64,000 bases of DNA from VXYL01 sp963422285 (GCA_963422285.2 OY729419.2:1550001-1614000), one strand, 5' to 3'. Shown: positions 1 to 9,005, counted from the first letter of the stretch. Numbers and translations: made by a program. The notes: generated by a model from the sequence alone, not told the origin.

Positions 1-357
1 GTTGCCGTCGTCGAACCCCCAGCGGCCGATCTTCGCCGCCACCGCCACCATGCCGTCGCAGTAGGCGTCGGCGGGCATGAGCGACTCTTGATCCTCGGCC
101 AGATGGCCCGCCAGCGTGGCCACTTGGCCGCGGCTCAGCCCTTGCGTGTATTGGCGCATCTTGCCGCGCAGTACCGCATGGCGCACGCGCATGGCATTCA
201 TGCGGCGAATGGCCGCGGTATCGGGGATCTTGGCGTCCGCCGGCTTGTCGTGGCAGGCAGCGCAGCGCTCGGCGTAGTGCGCGGCCGGATCGGCCGTTGC
301 CGCGCCAGAAACGCCCAGTGCCAGCGCCGCCAGTCCTATGTGCCAGCGGGCCGTCAT
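1..357 (-). CDS. Cytochrome c / quinoprotein dehydrogenase N-terminus (partial)
   Basis: The first 119 residues of a secreted heme protein; the rest runs off the left edge. A signal peptide (about residues 1-22, ending GAATA) precedes the heme c site CAACH, and GKMRQ further on could supply the axial Met. The visible end reads KIGRWGFDDGN, which resembles the junction of the cytochrome domain with the PQQ beta-propeller in polyvinyl-alcohol-dehydrogenase-like quinoproteins; that assignment is inference because the propeller lies outside the window. The ATG overlaps the stop of the upstream SDR gene by four bases, so the two are probably translationally coupled. Confidence 0.7.
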   Translation of the reverse strand, partial: MTARWHIGLAALALGVSGAATADPAAHYAERCAACHDKPADAKIPDTAAIRRMNAMRVRHAVLRGKMRQYTQGLSRGQVATLAGHLAEDQESLMPADAYCDGMVAVAAKIGRWGFDDGN

Positions 358-1037
358 CGCTGCACCCAGCCGCCGGCGAAAGGGAAGGCCTGGCCGGCGA
401 AGAAGTCGCACTCGCCGCTGGCCAGGAACAGCGCGAACATCGCATCCTCCCGAGCGGTGCCGAGACGCCCGGCCGGCACTTGGCGTTTCAGCGACGCCAC
501 GAAGGATTCCTTGCGCATCAGTTCCGGCGGATAGTACTCCCGATTCTCGACGTAGTTCTGGGCGATGAGGTTCACCTGCACGTTGTGCGGGGCCACCTCC
601 ACGCCCACCGCCTGCACATAGCCCACCTGCGCGGCCCGGGCGGCGGAGTAGGCGGCTACGGTCTTCAGGCCGCGCAAGGCCGTGGCGCTGCCGTAGACCA
701 CGATCTTGCCGTCGCGACGCTCGATCATCTGCGGCAGCGTCGCCTGGGCGAGCCAGTGCAGCGGGTCCACCAGCAGGGCGAACGGCGTATGCCAGTCGTC
801 GTCGGCGAGGCCGGCAACTTCGGTGCCGCTGAAGTTGGGCGAGGCGAGGTTGGCGACGAGCACGTCGATGCGTCCGCACTGGGCGACGAGGGCGCGGCAG
901 GCTTCGGCGCTGCTGCATTTGCCGTCGTCGGCGATTACCTCCGCACCTTCCTCCCGGAACACCTCGACGGTGGCGGGTCCCATGTAGTCGCTGGCTTGGG
1001 TGACCAGTACGCGCTTGCCGAGCAGTCGATCCCCCAT
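354..1037 (-). CDS. SDR-fold protein with halohydrin dehalogenase motifs
   Basis: A 227-residue short-chain dehydrogenase fold protein. The N-terminal nucleotide-binding glycine motif of SDRs is missing. In its place is T13-x4-Y18-x-G20 (TQASDYMG), and the catalytic set is S117-x12-Y130-x3-R134. These are the two published signature motifs of halohydrin dehalogenases, which have Ser-Tyr-Arg instead of Ser-Tyr-Lys, bind halide where SDRs bind NAD(P), and convert vicinal haloalcohols to epoxides. The C-terminal half (QRLGT-type segment, LASGECDFFAGQ, AGGW) also resembles HheC-type enzymes. The start is the ATG at 1037, preceded by GAGAGGA; longer readings to 1166 lack a ribosome site. It is in an operon with the downstream cytochrome/quinoprotein gene. 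An SDR oxidoreductase role is less likely without the cofactor motif. Confidence 0.8.
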   Translation of the reverse strand: MGDRLLGKRVLVTQASDYMGPATVEVFREEGAEVIADDGKCSSAEACRALVAQCGRIDVLVANLASPNFSGTEVAGLADDDWHTPFALLVDPLHWLAQATLPQMIERRDGKIVVYGSATALRGLKTVAAYSAARAAQVGYVQAVGVEVAPHNVQVNLIAQNYVENREYYPPELMRKESFVASLKRQVPAGRLGTAREDAMFALFLASGECDFFAGQAFPFAGGWVQR

Positions 1038-1138
1038 CGAACATCCTCTCGATCTCATGGGTACATAGTAAAGAATTGCAGCGCCCAATCGCCAGCGGCC
1101 TTGATGCACAATGTCCGCACCACCCTGGAGACTGAACC

Positions 1139-2311
1139 ATGCCCCTCGTCGACGCCATCGAAGCACACCGCCACGAGCTGACGCGCTGGCGGCGCGACCT
1201 GCATGCCCACCCGGAACTCGGCTTCGAGGAACAGCGCACTTCGGATTTCGTCGCCGCCAAGCTCGAAGAGTTCGGAGTGCAGGTGCATCGGGGAGTTGGC
1301 GGCACCGGCGTCGTCGGCGTGCTGCGGATGGGGAACGAGACCCGCGCGATCGGCCTGCGCGCGGACATGGACGCGCTGCCCATCGTCGAGGACAACGACT
1401 TCGCCCACCGCTCCCGACACGACGGGCGCATGCATGCTTGCGGCCACGACGGCCACACCACCATGCTGCTCGGCGCCGCCAAGTACTTGGCGGAGACGCG
1501 CAACTTCCGCGGCCAAGTCCACTTCATCTTCCAGCCTGCCGAGGAGGGCATCGGCGGTGCCCGGGCGATGATCGAGGACGGTCTGTTCCGCGACTTCCCG
1601 TGCGATTCGATCTTCGCCATGCACAACGCGCCCGGCATGCCGGTGGGCTGCTTCGGCGTCAAGGAAGGCGTAGTCGCTGCCGCCGGCGCGTTCTTCGACA
1701 TCGACATCAAAGGGCGAGGCGCCCATGGCGCCCACCCGGATCACAGCGTCGATCCCGTGGTGGCCGGTGCGCAGCTGGTGACGGCGCTGCAAAGCGTGGT
1801 GGCCCGCAACGTGCGCCCGGCCGAAGCGGCCGTGGTGTCGGTGACGCAGTTCCACGCCGGCGACGCCTACAACGTCATCCCCGCCACGGCTCGGCTGTCG
1901 GGCACCGTGCGGACGTTCAAGAAGTCCGTCATGACGACCATTCGGGAACGCCTGACCGATTTGGCGCACGGCGTAGCCGCCGGTTTCGGCGCCACGGCGG
2001 CGGTGAACTTCCGCACCGTCTTCAATCCGGTGGTGAACGATCGAGAGGCGGCGGAGACGGCGGCTGGCGTCTGCACCGAGCTGGCGGGAGAAGAGCGCGT
2101 CCGGCGCGACCTGGCGCCCGGCACCGGATCGGAAGACTTCTCCTTCATGCTGGAGGAAGTGCCCGGCTGCTACCTGCTGATCGGCAACGGCGATGGCGAC
2201 AACGCGCGCCCGGTACACAACCCAGGCTACGACTTCAACGACGACGCGCTACCCCTGGGCGCGAGCTTCTTCGCCCGCGTGGTGGAGAAGCAGCTGGCGG
2301 AGCAGGGGTAG
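1139..2311 (+). CDS. M20 family amidohydrolase (hippurate/IAA-amino acid hydrolase type)
   Basis: A 390-residue cytosolic metallohydrolase expected to release amino acids from N-acyl conjugates. Family motifs appear in order: DLHAHPELGFEE near the N-terminus, RADMDALP, the metal site MHACGHDGHT with its Cys and His, QPAEEGIGGA with the catalytic Glu pair, GRGAHGAHPD in the lid domain, and GSEDFSFM near residue 325. Length is normal for the family. GGAG lies about ten bases before the ATG. The gene is divergent from the halohydrin-dehalogenase-like gene across a 101-base gap that should hold both promoters. The exact substrate cannot be read from the sequence. Confidence 0.92.
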   Translation: MPLVDAIEAHRHELTRWRRDLHAHPELGFEEQRTSDFVAAKLEEFGVQVHRGVGGTGVVGVLRMGNETRAIGLRADMDALPIVEDNDFAHRSRHDGRMHACGHDGHTTMLLGAAKYLAETRNFRGQVHFIFQPAEEGIGGARAMIEDGLFRDFPCDSIFAMHNAPGMPVGCFGVKEGVVAAAGAFFDIDIKGRGAHGAHPDHSVDPVVAGAQLVTALQSVVARNVRPAEAAVVSVTQFHAGDAYNVIPATARLSGTVRTFKKSVMTTIRERLTDLAHGVAAGFGATAAVNFRTVFNPVVNDREAAETAAGVCTELAGEERVRRDLAPGTGSEDFSFMLEEVPGCYLLIGNGDGDNARPVHNPGYDFNDDALPLGASFFARVVEKQLAEQG

Positions 2312-2427
2312 CGGCTGCCCTTCCCGATCACGCCAACGGGCCCGCCCGGAGAGCGCCTTGACGCCGCACTTGCAGGAGCAGCGGCGTCCTTCCCCGATCG
2401 CGCCAGCCTGCTTGGCAGTCGGATCGA

Positions 2428-3051
2428 TCAGAATCGGTAGGTCGCTGCGGTCATGACCTTCGACGCCAGCCCCATGGCTCCCTTGACGGCTGCGGGGAAC
2501 ACGTGGCCACCGGCGCGAGCTGCGTTCTCGCCGTGGCGCGCTTCGTCGCTGCGCATGGCTTCGAGGATGGCGCGGCTCCTGTCGTCTGTGGGCGGCAGGC
2601 GCTCGAGATGGCGCTCGAGATGGCGGCGCACTTCGTCCTCGGTGGCCGCGATGAAGCCCAAGCTCACCCGGTCGCCGAGCAATCCGGTGGCGGCACCTAA
2701 GGCGTAGGAGGCGACGTAGAAGGCCGGGTCCAGAATGCTGGTGCGGCTGTCGAGTTCGCCCAAGCGTTGTCGGCACCAAGCCAAGTGATCTTCCTCCTCC
2801 CGGGCCGCGGCGGCGAGGGATTCCCGGACTTCGGGGCTGCGAGCCGTCAACGCCTGGCCTTCGTAGAGAGCCTGGGCGCATATCTCGCCGCAGTGGTTGA
2901 CGCGCATCAGGCTGGCGACGCGGCGGCGTTCCTCGTCGTTCAAGGTCGCCTCGCGCTCCGTCGCCGGATTCGGGCGCTTGGCCTCGACCACGCCAGCGAT
3001 GCTGCGCAAGCCGCGATCGAGGGCCGTCAGGAAGTTGTCGAGGTAGGACAT
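2428..3051 (-). CDS. coq7: 2-polyprenyl-3-methyl-6-methoxy-1,4-benzoquinol hydroxylase
   Basis: A 207-residue diiron monooxygenase for the last hydroxylation of ubiquinone biosynthesis, acting at the inner membrane. The four-helix diiron ligands are visible: NHCGEICAQALYEGQ, EEEDHLAW, EDEVRRHLERH and DEARHGENA. Starting at MSYLDNFL (3051) gives the usual family length; readings extending to 3177 add unconserved sequence. It ends with SKVMTAATYRF, typical of the family. It is a single gene on the minus strand between the M20 hydrolase and decayed sequence. Confidence 0.93.
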   Translation of the reverse strand: MSYLDNFLTALDRGLRSIAGVVEAKRPNPATEREATLNDEERRRVASLMRVNHCGEICAQALYEGQALTARSPEVRESLAAAAREEEDHLAWCRQRLGELDSRTSILDPAFYVASYALGAATGLLGDRVSLGFIAATEDEVRRHLERHLERLPPTDDRSRAILEAMRSDEARHGENAARAGGHVFPAAVKGAMGLASKVMTAATYRF

Positions 3052-3106
3052 CGGCGCCTGCTGCTTTCGAGCTTCCGTACAGCTTACCGCAGATTGCGGC
3101 GGCCGT

Positions 3107-3836
3107 TCAGCCGGAGCGGCTTCGCTCGGCCGACGGGAGAGCGACAACCCGGTTGGCGCGTTCGAGTACTCGCACATCTTGGGTCACGGCGATGATCGTA
3201 GCGCCAAGACTCGTCAGATTGGTCAACACTTGCTGTTGAAGCTGGTCGTTCAGGCGGGCGGTTCCTTCGTCGAGCAGGAACAGTCGCGGTCTGCGGTAGA
3301 TGGCGCGAGCGATCATGACTCGTTGCCGTTGCCCGCCGGACAGCGTGGACCCCATGTGGCCGATCAGCGTCAGGTACTGCATGGGCATTCGTTGAATGTC
3401 CTCGTGTATGCACGCTAAGCGCGCCGCCCACTCGACGCGTTCCATATCCGGCTTGTCGGCATCCAAGGCGATGTTCTCGACCAGAGAACCAGAAAACAGA
3501 TCGTCGTCCTGCATGACGACGTCAAGTCGCTGTCGGTAGTACACCGTGTCCAGTCGTTTCAGGTCGATGCCGTCGACGAGTATCGAGAACGAGCCGGTCA
3601 TGAGGAATCGCCGAGGCGGGGCGGTGGATCCGAACCTGGATAGCACGTCTCCCGAATGCCGGGCGGCGAACCGAGTGTCCGGCAGCCGCGTCATGTGGCG
3701 AGCCAGACCGCCAACCATGCGGAACGCCGACGTATTCGACGTACAGCATCAGGAGCGACTTGAAGTAGTTCGTGAGCGTGGAGACGCCGGCGCGGATCCG
3801 AACGCGCAGGACGAGAGGGGCGATACACCCTTGCAC
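3107..3836 (-). pseudogene. Relic of a CvaB-type ABC exporter
   Basis: A decayed bacteriocin/RTX-type ABC exporter (membrane domain plus ATPase). The retained 5' part reads like the last membrane helices (GDVLSRFGS), then jumps directly into the ATPase after its Walker A. No GxxxxGKS/T is present. The Q-loop (VVMQDDDLFSGS), the signature LSGGQRQR and the Walker B LFLLDEGTA remain, but the H-loop His is Gln (VTQD). Upstream membrane sequence around 3720-3836 continues in another frame. An internal deletion plus at least one frameshift make function implausible. Its 5' side overlaps the ankyrin relic on the other strand. Confidence 0.75.
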
Positions 3837-4440
3837 ATCGAGCTCTACGACTCGGTGCCTCGGCGGCGTTGGTAACTGCTCTGCTCGATGCCGAAGCCAA
3901 CTTGCAGGCTCGTACCCTCCTAGGCAAAACGCCGCTGCACTATGCGGTCATGGCCTCCGATCCCGAAGTCGCCGTCATGCTGCTTGCCGCCGGGGCCGAT
4001 GCCACGGCGCACAACGATTACAGCGTGACGCCCTTGCCTCGCGCCGTCTACGGGCAATCCGCAGCTACAGTCGCTACGCTGGTCGATGCCGGCGCCGATC
4101 CCGACGCTCGCGATCGGTTCGGGGCGACGCCGTTGCACAACGCCGCAGTGTGGTATCCCGACCCCGCCGCTATCGTCGCTTTGCTCGATGCCGGTGCCGA
4201 GATCCGATGGCGCGAGACCACGCCGGCGCCACTCCGCTGCACCGTGCCGCGTATTGGAGCCGGAACCGGTCCATTTCCGAGGCGCTGCTGGCGGCGGGTG
4301 CCGATCCGAACGCGCACGCCGGCGATACTCCCTTAAGCCTAGCCGCACGGCGCACCGTCCCCAATCAGGACACCGTGGAGCTGCTGATTCGGGCTGGCGC
4401 AGACTCCAGGACGATCGACGACACCGGCAGCCATCCGAGG
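3772..4440 (+). pseudogene. Ankyrin-repeat protein relic with frameshifts
   Basis: Ankyrin repeats run across three reading frames. AGADPNAQDERGDTPLH lies near 3785-3835. A second frame from about 3869 has GKTPLHYAV, LLAAGADA, LVDAGADPDARDRFGATPLH and LLDAGAE. A third frame from about 4205 has GATPLHRAAYW, LLAAGADPNAHAGDTPLS and LLIRAGAD. The frame changes within repeats show single-base shifts. The shift near 4205 is compatible with one extra base in ATCCGATGG. No start codon with a ribosome site is evident. Ankyrin proteins are common in host-associated bacteria, which is only suggestive here. Confidence 0.8.
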
Positions 4441-4450
4441 CGGGGACCGG

Positions 4451-5314
4451 CTACACCACGGTGAACCCTCGCCGCATGAGCTTGGCGGCAACGGCGAGGC
4501 GGCGCACGGGGTCGCTTCCGCGCACGGCGATGGACGGCAGCGGATCCAAGGTGGCCAGCACCTCCTCTTCCCGATGCATCGGCACATCGTCGAGATCGAA
4601 GCGGCGAGGCGGCGGATCGGTGCGAGGCGGGTCGTACTCGGCGGCTAGGGCGAAGATGTCGGCGCGGTGGAAGCAGACCAGAGTGCCGTCGGTCTCCATC
4701 GCCGCGTCGTGGAGGGCGGGATGCTGCATCAGCGCCGACTGCTCGCCGAAGAAGTCGCCCGGCAGGAACCGTTCTCCGGCGCTGGCCGCAATGCCCTCGG
4801 CGACGACGAACACGTGCTCGCAGATCTCGTCCCGGGCAACGATGCGCTCGCCGCGACGCACGGTTCTCGTCTTGCCCACGCGCAGCACCCGCGCCCAGGC
4901 GCTTGGCGAGAACCACTGCATGACCGGGCCTTGCAGCAGCGCATGCATCCAGTCGTCCACGCTCGATACCGCCGGAGCGGGCACCGCGTCGCTGTCGAGC
5001 AGGTAGCGGATGGAGGCGAGATCGATGGCGATCACGTCCGCCTCGGTGATGGTGGATATCTCCGTGGCGTCGGCAGCGCAGACGTTCAGCGAGCGGCCCT
5101 CCGTGGCACCAGCGTCGATGCGTTCCACTCCGCTGTTGCGATGCGCCGCGACGATGCCGCGCAGCAGGAACAAATCCCGACCCAGCGACTGGCCTCGGCG
5201 CAGCAGCCAGCGCTTTGCCGGCAGCCGCAGCCGATTGGCGTGGCTGGCTACGGTGGCCAGCGCCGACGGCGCCAGGGAATGAAAAGGTTGCAGGTTCTTC
5301 AATTCATCGAGCAT
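4451..5314 (-). CDS. Cyclic nucleotide-binding domain protein
   Basis: A 287-residue soluble protein with two tandem cNMP-binding-like domains. The first (about residues 5-120) begins FHSLAPSALATVA and is weakly conserved. The second (about 135-225) has the better phosphate-binding cassette, LPGDFFGEQSALM, although the Arg usually found after it is not in its usual place. No DNA-binding helix-turn-helix or enzymatic domain follows; the tail is Pro/Arg/Asp rich. It may be a sensor or scaffold. It lies downstream of purD on the same strand with a 98-base gap, so it may belong to the same transcript. Confidence 0.75.
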   Translation of the reverse strand: MLDELKNLQPFHSLAPSALATVASHANRLRLPAKRWLLRRGQSLGRDLFLLRGIVAAHRNSGVERIDAGATEGRSLNVCAADATEISTITEADVIAIDLASIRYLLDSDAVPAPAVSSVDDWMHALLQGPVMQWFSPSAWARVLRVGKTRTVRRGERIVARDEICEHVFVVAEGIAASAGERFLPGDFFGEQSALMQHPALHDAAMETDGTLVCFHRADIFALAAEYDPPRTDPPPRRFDLDDVPMHREEEVLATLDPLPSIAVRGSDPVRRLAVAAKLMRRGFTVV

Positions 5315-5412
5315 GGGCTCCTCCTAATGTCTTCGGGACCGGCAGCGCAACGAACGCCGCCGGCGTGATCGAAAGAAGGAGTAAGGATGCTCGATGGAAT
5401 TCGGCAGGTCTG

Positions 5413-6702
5413 TCAGCCGATGGCCCTTCGCAATGCGCGAAATCCGATATCTCCGCGGTAGTACATCGCCGGCCAATGGAGTTTTTCGACACGTTCGTAG
5501 GCTCGCTGTCGCGCCAGGGCAAGGTCTTCGCCGAGGCCGACCACGCACAGCACCCGGCCGCCGCTGGTGACGATGCGGCCATCAGCCAGCGCGGTGCCGG
5601 CATGAAAGACCAAGGTGTCCGGAACGTCGTCTTCAAGGCCGGCGATCACGTCGCCGGTGGGATAGGCCAAGGGATAGCCGTCGGCGGCCAGCACGACGCC
5701 TAGCGCCGGGCGCGGGTCCCAATCCAGCTCGGCACCTTGCAGGCCGCCGCGCAAGGCGGCGAGGCACAGCGCGGCCAAGTCCGAGCGCAGCCTTGCCAGC
5801 ACCGGCTGGGCTTCCGGGTCGCCGAAGCGGCAGTTGAACTCCACTACCTTCACGGCACCGTCCGCCATCACCATCAGCCCGGCGTAGAGGAAGCCCTGGT
5901 ACGGCGCGCCCTCCGCCGCCATGCCGCGCACGGTGGGCAGCACCACTTCGGCCAGGATGCGGTCGTGAACCGCCGGCGTCACCACGGGCGCCGGCGAATA
6001 GGCACCCATGCCGCCGGTGTTGGGGCCGGTATCGCCATCGTCCCGGGGCTTGTGGTCCTGGGACGAGGCCAGCGGCACCACGCGCTGCCCGTCGCAGATG
6101 CAGATGAAGCTGGCTTCCTCGCCGTCCAGGAACTCTTCCAACACTACTCGGCGACCAGCGTCGCCGAAGCGTTCGCCGGACAGCATCCCGCGCATGGCGG
6201 CCACGGCCTCCTCGACATCCTCGCGTACGACGACGACGCCCTTGCCCGCTGCCAGACCGTCGGCCTTGACCACGAGGGGCGCACCTCGCTGCCGAATATA
6301 GTCTTCTGCCGCATCGGCGTCGGCGAAGACGGCGCAAGCGGCGGTGGGGATGCCGTGCCGAGCCATGAAGGCCTTGGCGAAGGCCTTGGAGCTCTCCAGT
6401 CGCGCCGCGGCCTGGGTCGGCCCGAAGCAGGGCAGGCCACGGGCGTCGAAGAAGTCGCGGATGCCGGCGGCCAGGGGCGCTTCCGGGCCGACGATGGCAA
6501 GATCCAGGGCTTCCCGCTCGGCGAAGTCCGCCAGCGCCTCGAAGTCATCGCTGCCAAGCGCGACGTTGCGTATCTTGCCGCCTTCCGCCGCGGTGCCGGG
6601 ATTGCCCAGCGCGACGAAGACGGACTCCACGGCCGGCGACCGCGCCACGGCCCAGGCCAGCGCATGTTCGCGGCCGCCGGAACCCACCACCATCACCTTC
6701 AT
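5413..6702 (-). CDS. purD: Phosphoribosylamine-glycine ligase
   Basis: A 429-residue ATP-grasp enzyme forming GAR in purine synthesis. The N-terminus VMVVGSGGREHALAWA is diagnostic. LVVKADGLAAGKGVVV is the ATP-grasp core, and RFGDPEAQPVL with the following segment provides metal and ATP ligands. Starting at MKVMVV (6702) matches the family and has GGAGCAGCAGGA upstream; a TTG at 6717 is an alternative start. It follows purH by about 50 bases, the standard purHD order. Confidence 0.96.
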   Translation of the reverse strand: MKVMVVGSGGREHALAWAVARSPAVESVFVALGNPGTAAEGGKIRNVALGSDDFEALADFAEREALDLAIVGPEAPLAAGIRDFFDARGLPCFGPTQAAARLESSKAFAKAFMARHGIPTAACAVFADADAAEDYIRQRGAPLVVKADGLAAGKGVVVVREDVEEAVAAMRGMLSGERFGDAGRRVVLEEFLDGEEASFICICDGQRVVPLASSQDHKPRDDGDTGPNTGGMGAYSPAPVVTPAVHDRILAEVVLPTVRGMAAEGAPYQGFLYAGLMVMADGAVKVVEFNCRFGDPEAQPVLARLRSDLAALCLAALRGGLQGAELDWDPRPALGVVLAADGYPLAYPTGDVIAGLEDDVPDTLVFHAGTALADGRIVTSGGRVLCVVGLGEDLALARQRAYERVEKLHWPAMYYRGDIGFRALRRAIG

Positions 6703-6754
6703 GTCCTGCTGCTCCAACTAGCGCGGTGGACGGCGCAGAGCCATGCTCTCGGCG

Positions 6755-7384
6755 TCAGCCGACCACGAAACTTGACTGCTCATGGACCTCGTGCCGCATC
6801 GAAGATCCCAGGTAGCGGGCAATGGCGGCGTCGTAGGCGGCGGTGTGGGCGAACGCCTTGGCCGCAAGGCGCAACCGGAAGTCGAAGTCCGCGCTTCCGT
6901 CCACTAGCCGCTCGGCCACTTGCGAGTAGTCGTCGGGATCCGCCACCACCACCACGTGGCGATGGTTCTTGGCGGCCGAGCGCAGCATGGCCGGGCCGCC
7001 GATATCGATGTTCTCCACGGCGAGGTCGAGGGTGCAGTCCGGCTGCGCCACCGTCTGCTCGAACGGATACAGGTTGACGGCCACCAGATCGATGCCGCGG
7101 ATATCGTGCTCGGCCATGATCTCCGCATCGAGCTGGCGGCGGGCCAGGATGCCGCCGTGGATGTTCGGATGCAGCGTCTTCACGCGCCCGTCCATGATCT
7201 CCGGGAAGCCGGTGACGGTCGCGATCTCGGTGACGGCGACGCCGGCTTCGGCCAGGACGCGACGGGTGCCGCCGGTGGAGACGATGTCGACGCCGAGGCG
7301 CTCCAGCGCACAGCCGAAGTCCACTACGCTCCTCTTGTCCGAAACGCTCACAAGGGCGCGTTTCACATTCATGCCCTCCATCAT
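6755..7384 (-). CDS. purH: PurH, IMP cyclohydrolase domain only (AICAR transformylase domain absent)
   Basis: The 209 residues correspond to the N-terminal MGS-like IMP cyclohydrolase domain of bifunctional PurH: RALVSVSDK, STGGTRRVLAEAG, TGFPEIMDGRVKTLHP, NIDIGGPAMLRSAAKNH. Full PurH proteins are about 510-530 residues. Here the frame stops shortly after AYDAAIARYL, exactly where the AICAR transformylase domain should begin, and purD follows within 50 bases with no trace of that domain. Either the transformylase is encoded elsewhere or the gene is truncated. The ATG at 7384 overlaps the upstream stop; the ATG at 7372 is also possible. Confidence 0.88.
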   Translation of the reverse strand: MMEGMNVKRALVSVSDKRSVVDFGCALERLGVDIVSTGGTRRVLAEAGVAVTEIATVTGFPEIMDGRVKTLHPNIHGGILARRQLDAEIMAEHDIRGIDLVAVNLYPFEQTVAQPDCTLDLAVENIDIGGPAMLRSAAKNHRHVVVVADPDDYSQVAERLVDGSADFDFRLRLAAKAFAHTAAYDAAIARYLGSSMRHEVHEQSSFVVG

Positions 7385-8157
7385 AGCAGCGACAGCGAAC
7401 AGATCACGGCTTCAGGGCCGGGATCCGGGATTCGCAAGGCGATATGCACAGGCCGGTCGGGCGTCATGGTGCGGGACTGGTTCTCGGCCAGGTAGTTCGC
7501 TGGTTCGATCCGCTGTTCCGCCGTCGCCAGTTTGCCGTCAGCATCGGCGAGGCGGACGGCGATTACGGGAAAGCGCTGGCGGAATGGTGCCTCGTTGATC
7601 AGATCGACTTCCAGAATCAGCGCCGCCGGCGGCCCGAAGCGCTCGTTGATGGCGATGTCGTCCGCCTTGATCGCGGCCAGCGAGCGCAGCGGCGGCAACT
7701 CGCAGCCGACTAGCGCGCAACCCGTCTCGAAGACGCCGCGCGCGGCCGGTTGCTGCACCCAGGCGTCGAAGCGCAGCCCGAGGACGCCGGCGGCCAGGAT
7801 CGCTGCCGCCACCGCACAGCCGATCGGGAGTGCCGGGGACAGGGACGACGGCTGTCGCTTCCGTGCTGGATGGGGGGGTGCGCTGATGATTGCCGTCCGG
7901 TCAGCGATCCGGGGCTCGGCGACAGGCGGCGGCGCGTCGGCGGGGCTGATCGGGGAGGTGCCCATTGCAGGGCGCGGTCCGTCTTGGAGGGCTGCGGGAG
8001 CTAGCGGCGCAAGCTGATGCTCTTGGCCGTTGAACACGGACAAACAGGCGCCACAGCGTACCTGGCCGTCGGCGACGGCCAGCACCTCCTCCGTGACGCG
8101 AAACCGCGTCGCGCACTTCGGGCAGGCGCAGATCAGCTGTGCCGCGGTTTCAGCCAT
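7381..8157 (-). CDS. DUF3426 zinc-ribbon membrane protein
   Basis: A 258-residue protein with an N-terminal MJ0042-type zinc ribbon: CPKCATRF and CGACLSVF form the CxxC pairs (residues about 11-40). A Pro-rich linker and one transmembrane helix near residues 130-150 (ALPIGCAVAAAILAAGVLGL) lead to a DUF3426 domain predicted to be periplasmic. In other Gammaproteobacteria it sits between prmA and the dusB-fis-purH genes; here it adjoins purH directly and overlaps both neighbours by a few bases. Function is unknown. Confidence 0.85.
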   Translation of the reverse strand: MAETAAQLICACPKCATRFRVTEEVLAVADGQVRCGACLSVFNGQEHQLAPLAPAALQDGPRPAMGTSPISPADAPPPVAEPRIADRTAIISAPPHPARKRQPSSLSPALPIGCAVAAAILAAGVLGLRFDAWVQQPAARGVFETGCALVGCELPPLRSLAAIKADDIAINERFGPPAALILEVDLINEAPFRQRFPVIAVRLADADGKLATAEQRIEPANYLAENQSRTMTPDRPVHIALRIPDPGPEAVICSLSLL

Positions 8158-9000
8158 CGTTCCGTCGCCCCCAGAGCAGAACCCAGCCGTCCCGAACGGC
8201 TGGTGCTTGGAAATGGAATCTAGGGAAGGCGCACATCACTCGCTCCGCTTGGGCCGGCAGTATGCCTGAAAGCGCCAGCAAGCCCGCAGCCGGCTCTACG
8301 CGCTCGGTCAGGTCCGGGGCCAGTTCGCAGAGGGTGTCCGCGACGATGTTGGCCAGCACCATATCGAAATCGCCTTCCACCTCGGCCAAGCTGTCCCGAA
8401 GCGTCAGCGGAATGCGGTTGGCGCGGGCGTTGTCGGCGCTGGCGCGACGTGCCTGGGGATCGCGATCCACAGCTGCCACGGCGGCGGCACCGAGCCGGCT
8501 GGCGGCGATAGCCAGAATTCCCGAGCCCGAACCCACATCGAGAACGCGCCGCTTCGCCAACGGCCGGCAGGCCAGCCAGCCAGGCACAGCGCCGTGGTGG
8601 GGTGGGTGCCGGTACCGAACGCCAACCCCGGATCCAGCCGCACCAGCACATCGTCGGACGCACTCGCCGCTTGCGAGCTCGCGGGCACGACCAGCAGGCG
8701 TCCGAAGCGCAGCGGCGCAAGCCCGTCGCGCCAAGTCTCCGACCAGTTCCGATCCGCGACGAAGTCCACGGCAAAGTCCAGGCGGGGAAGCGTGGTCAAA
8801 TCCGCATCCAGGGGGAACAATCCGTCCAAGCGCAACGTGTTCCAAAGCGGCGTCCGACCCGGTGCCGGCTCCACCACGGCGGCGTCCTGCTCGTCGTCCG
8901 GCAGCAGCGAAACCGCCACGGCGCCGGCCGCTTGCAAGCATTCGCCGATGCTCTCGGCGTCCTTCGCCGACACTTTGGTGCGCAGGCGCAGCCAGGGCAT
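8150..9000 (-). pseudogene. prmA: Ribosomal protein L11 methyltransferase, frameshifted
   Basis: PrmA trimethylates ribosomal protein L11. The N-terminal part (MPWLRLRTKVS to FGTGTHPTTALCLAGW) is in one frame. The SAM-binding core (RRVLDVGSGSGILAIAA, DMVLANIVADTL) and the C-terminus are in another. The frame changes around 8560-8580 within a GGCTGGCTGGCC-type repeat and would be repaired by adding one base. All domains are otherwise present and well conserved, so this is either a recent lesion or a sequencing error. The start is five bases after accB. Confidence 0.85.
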
Positions 9001-9005
9001 GGGCG

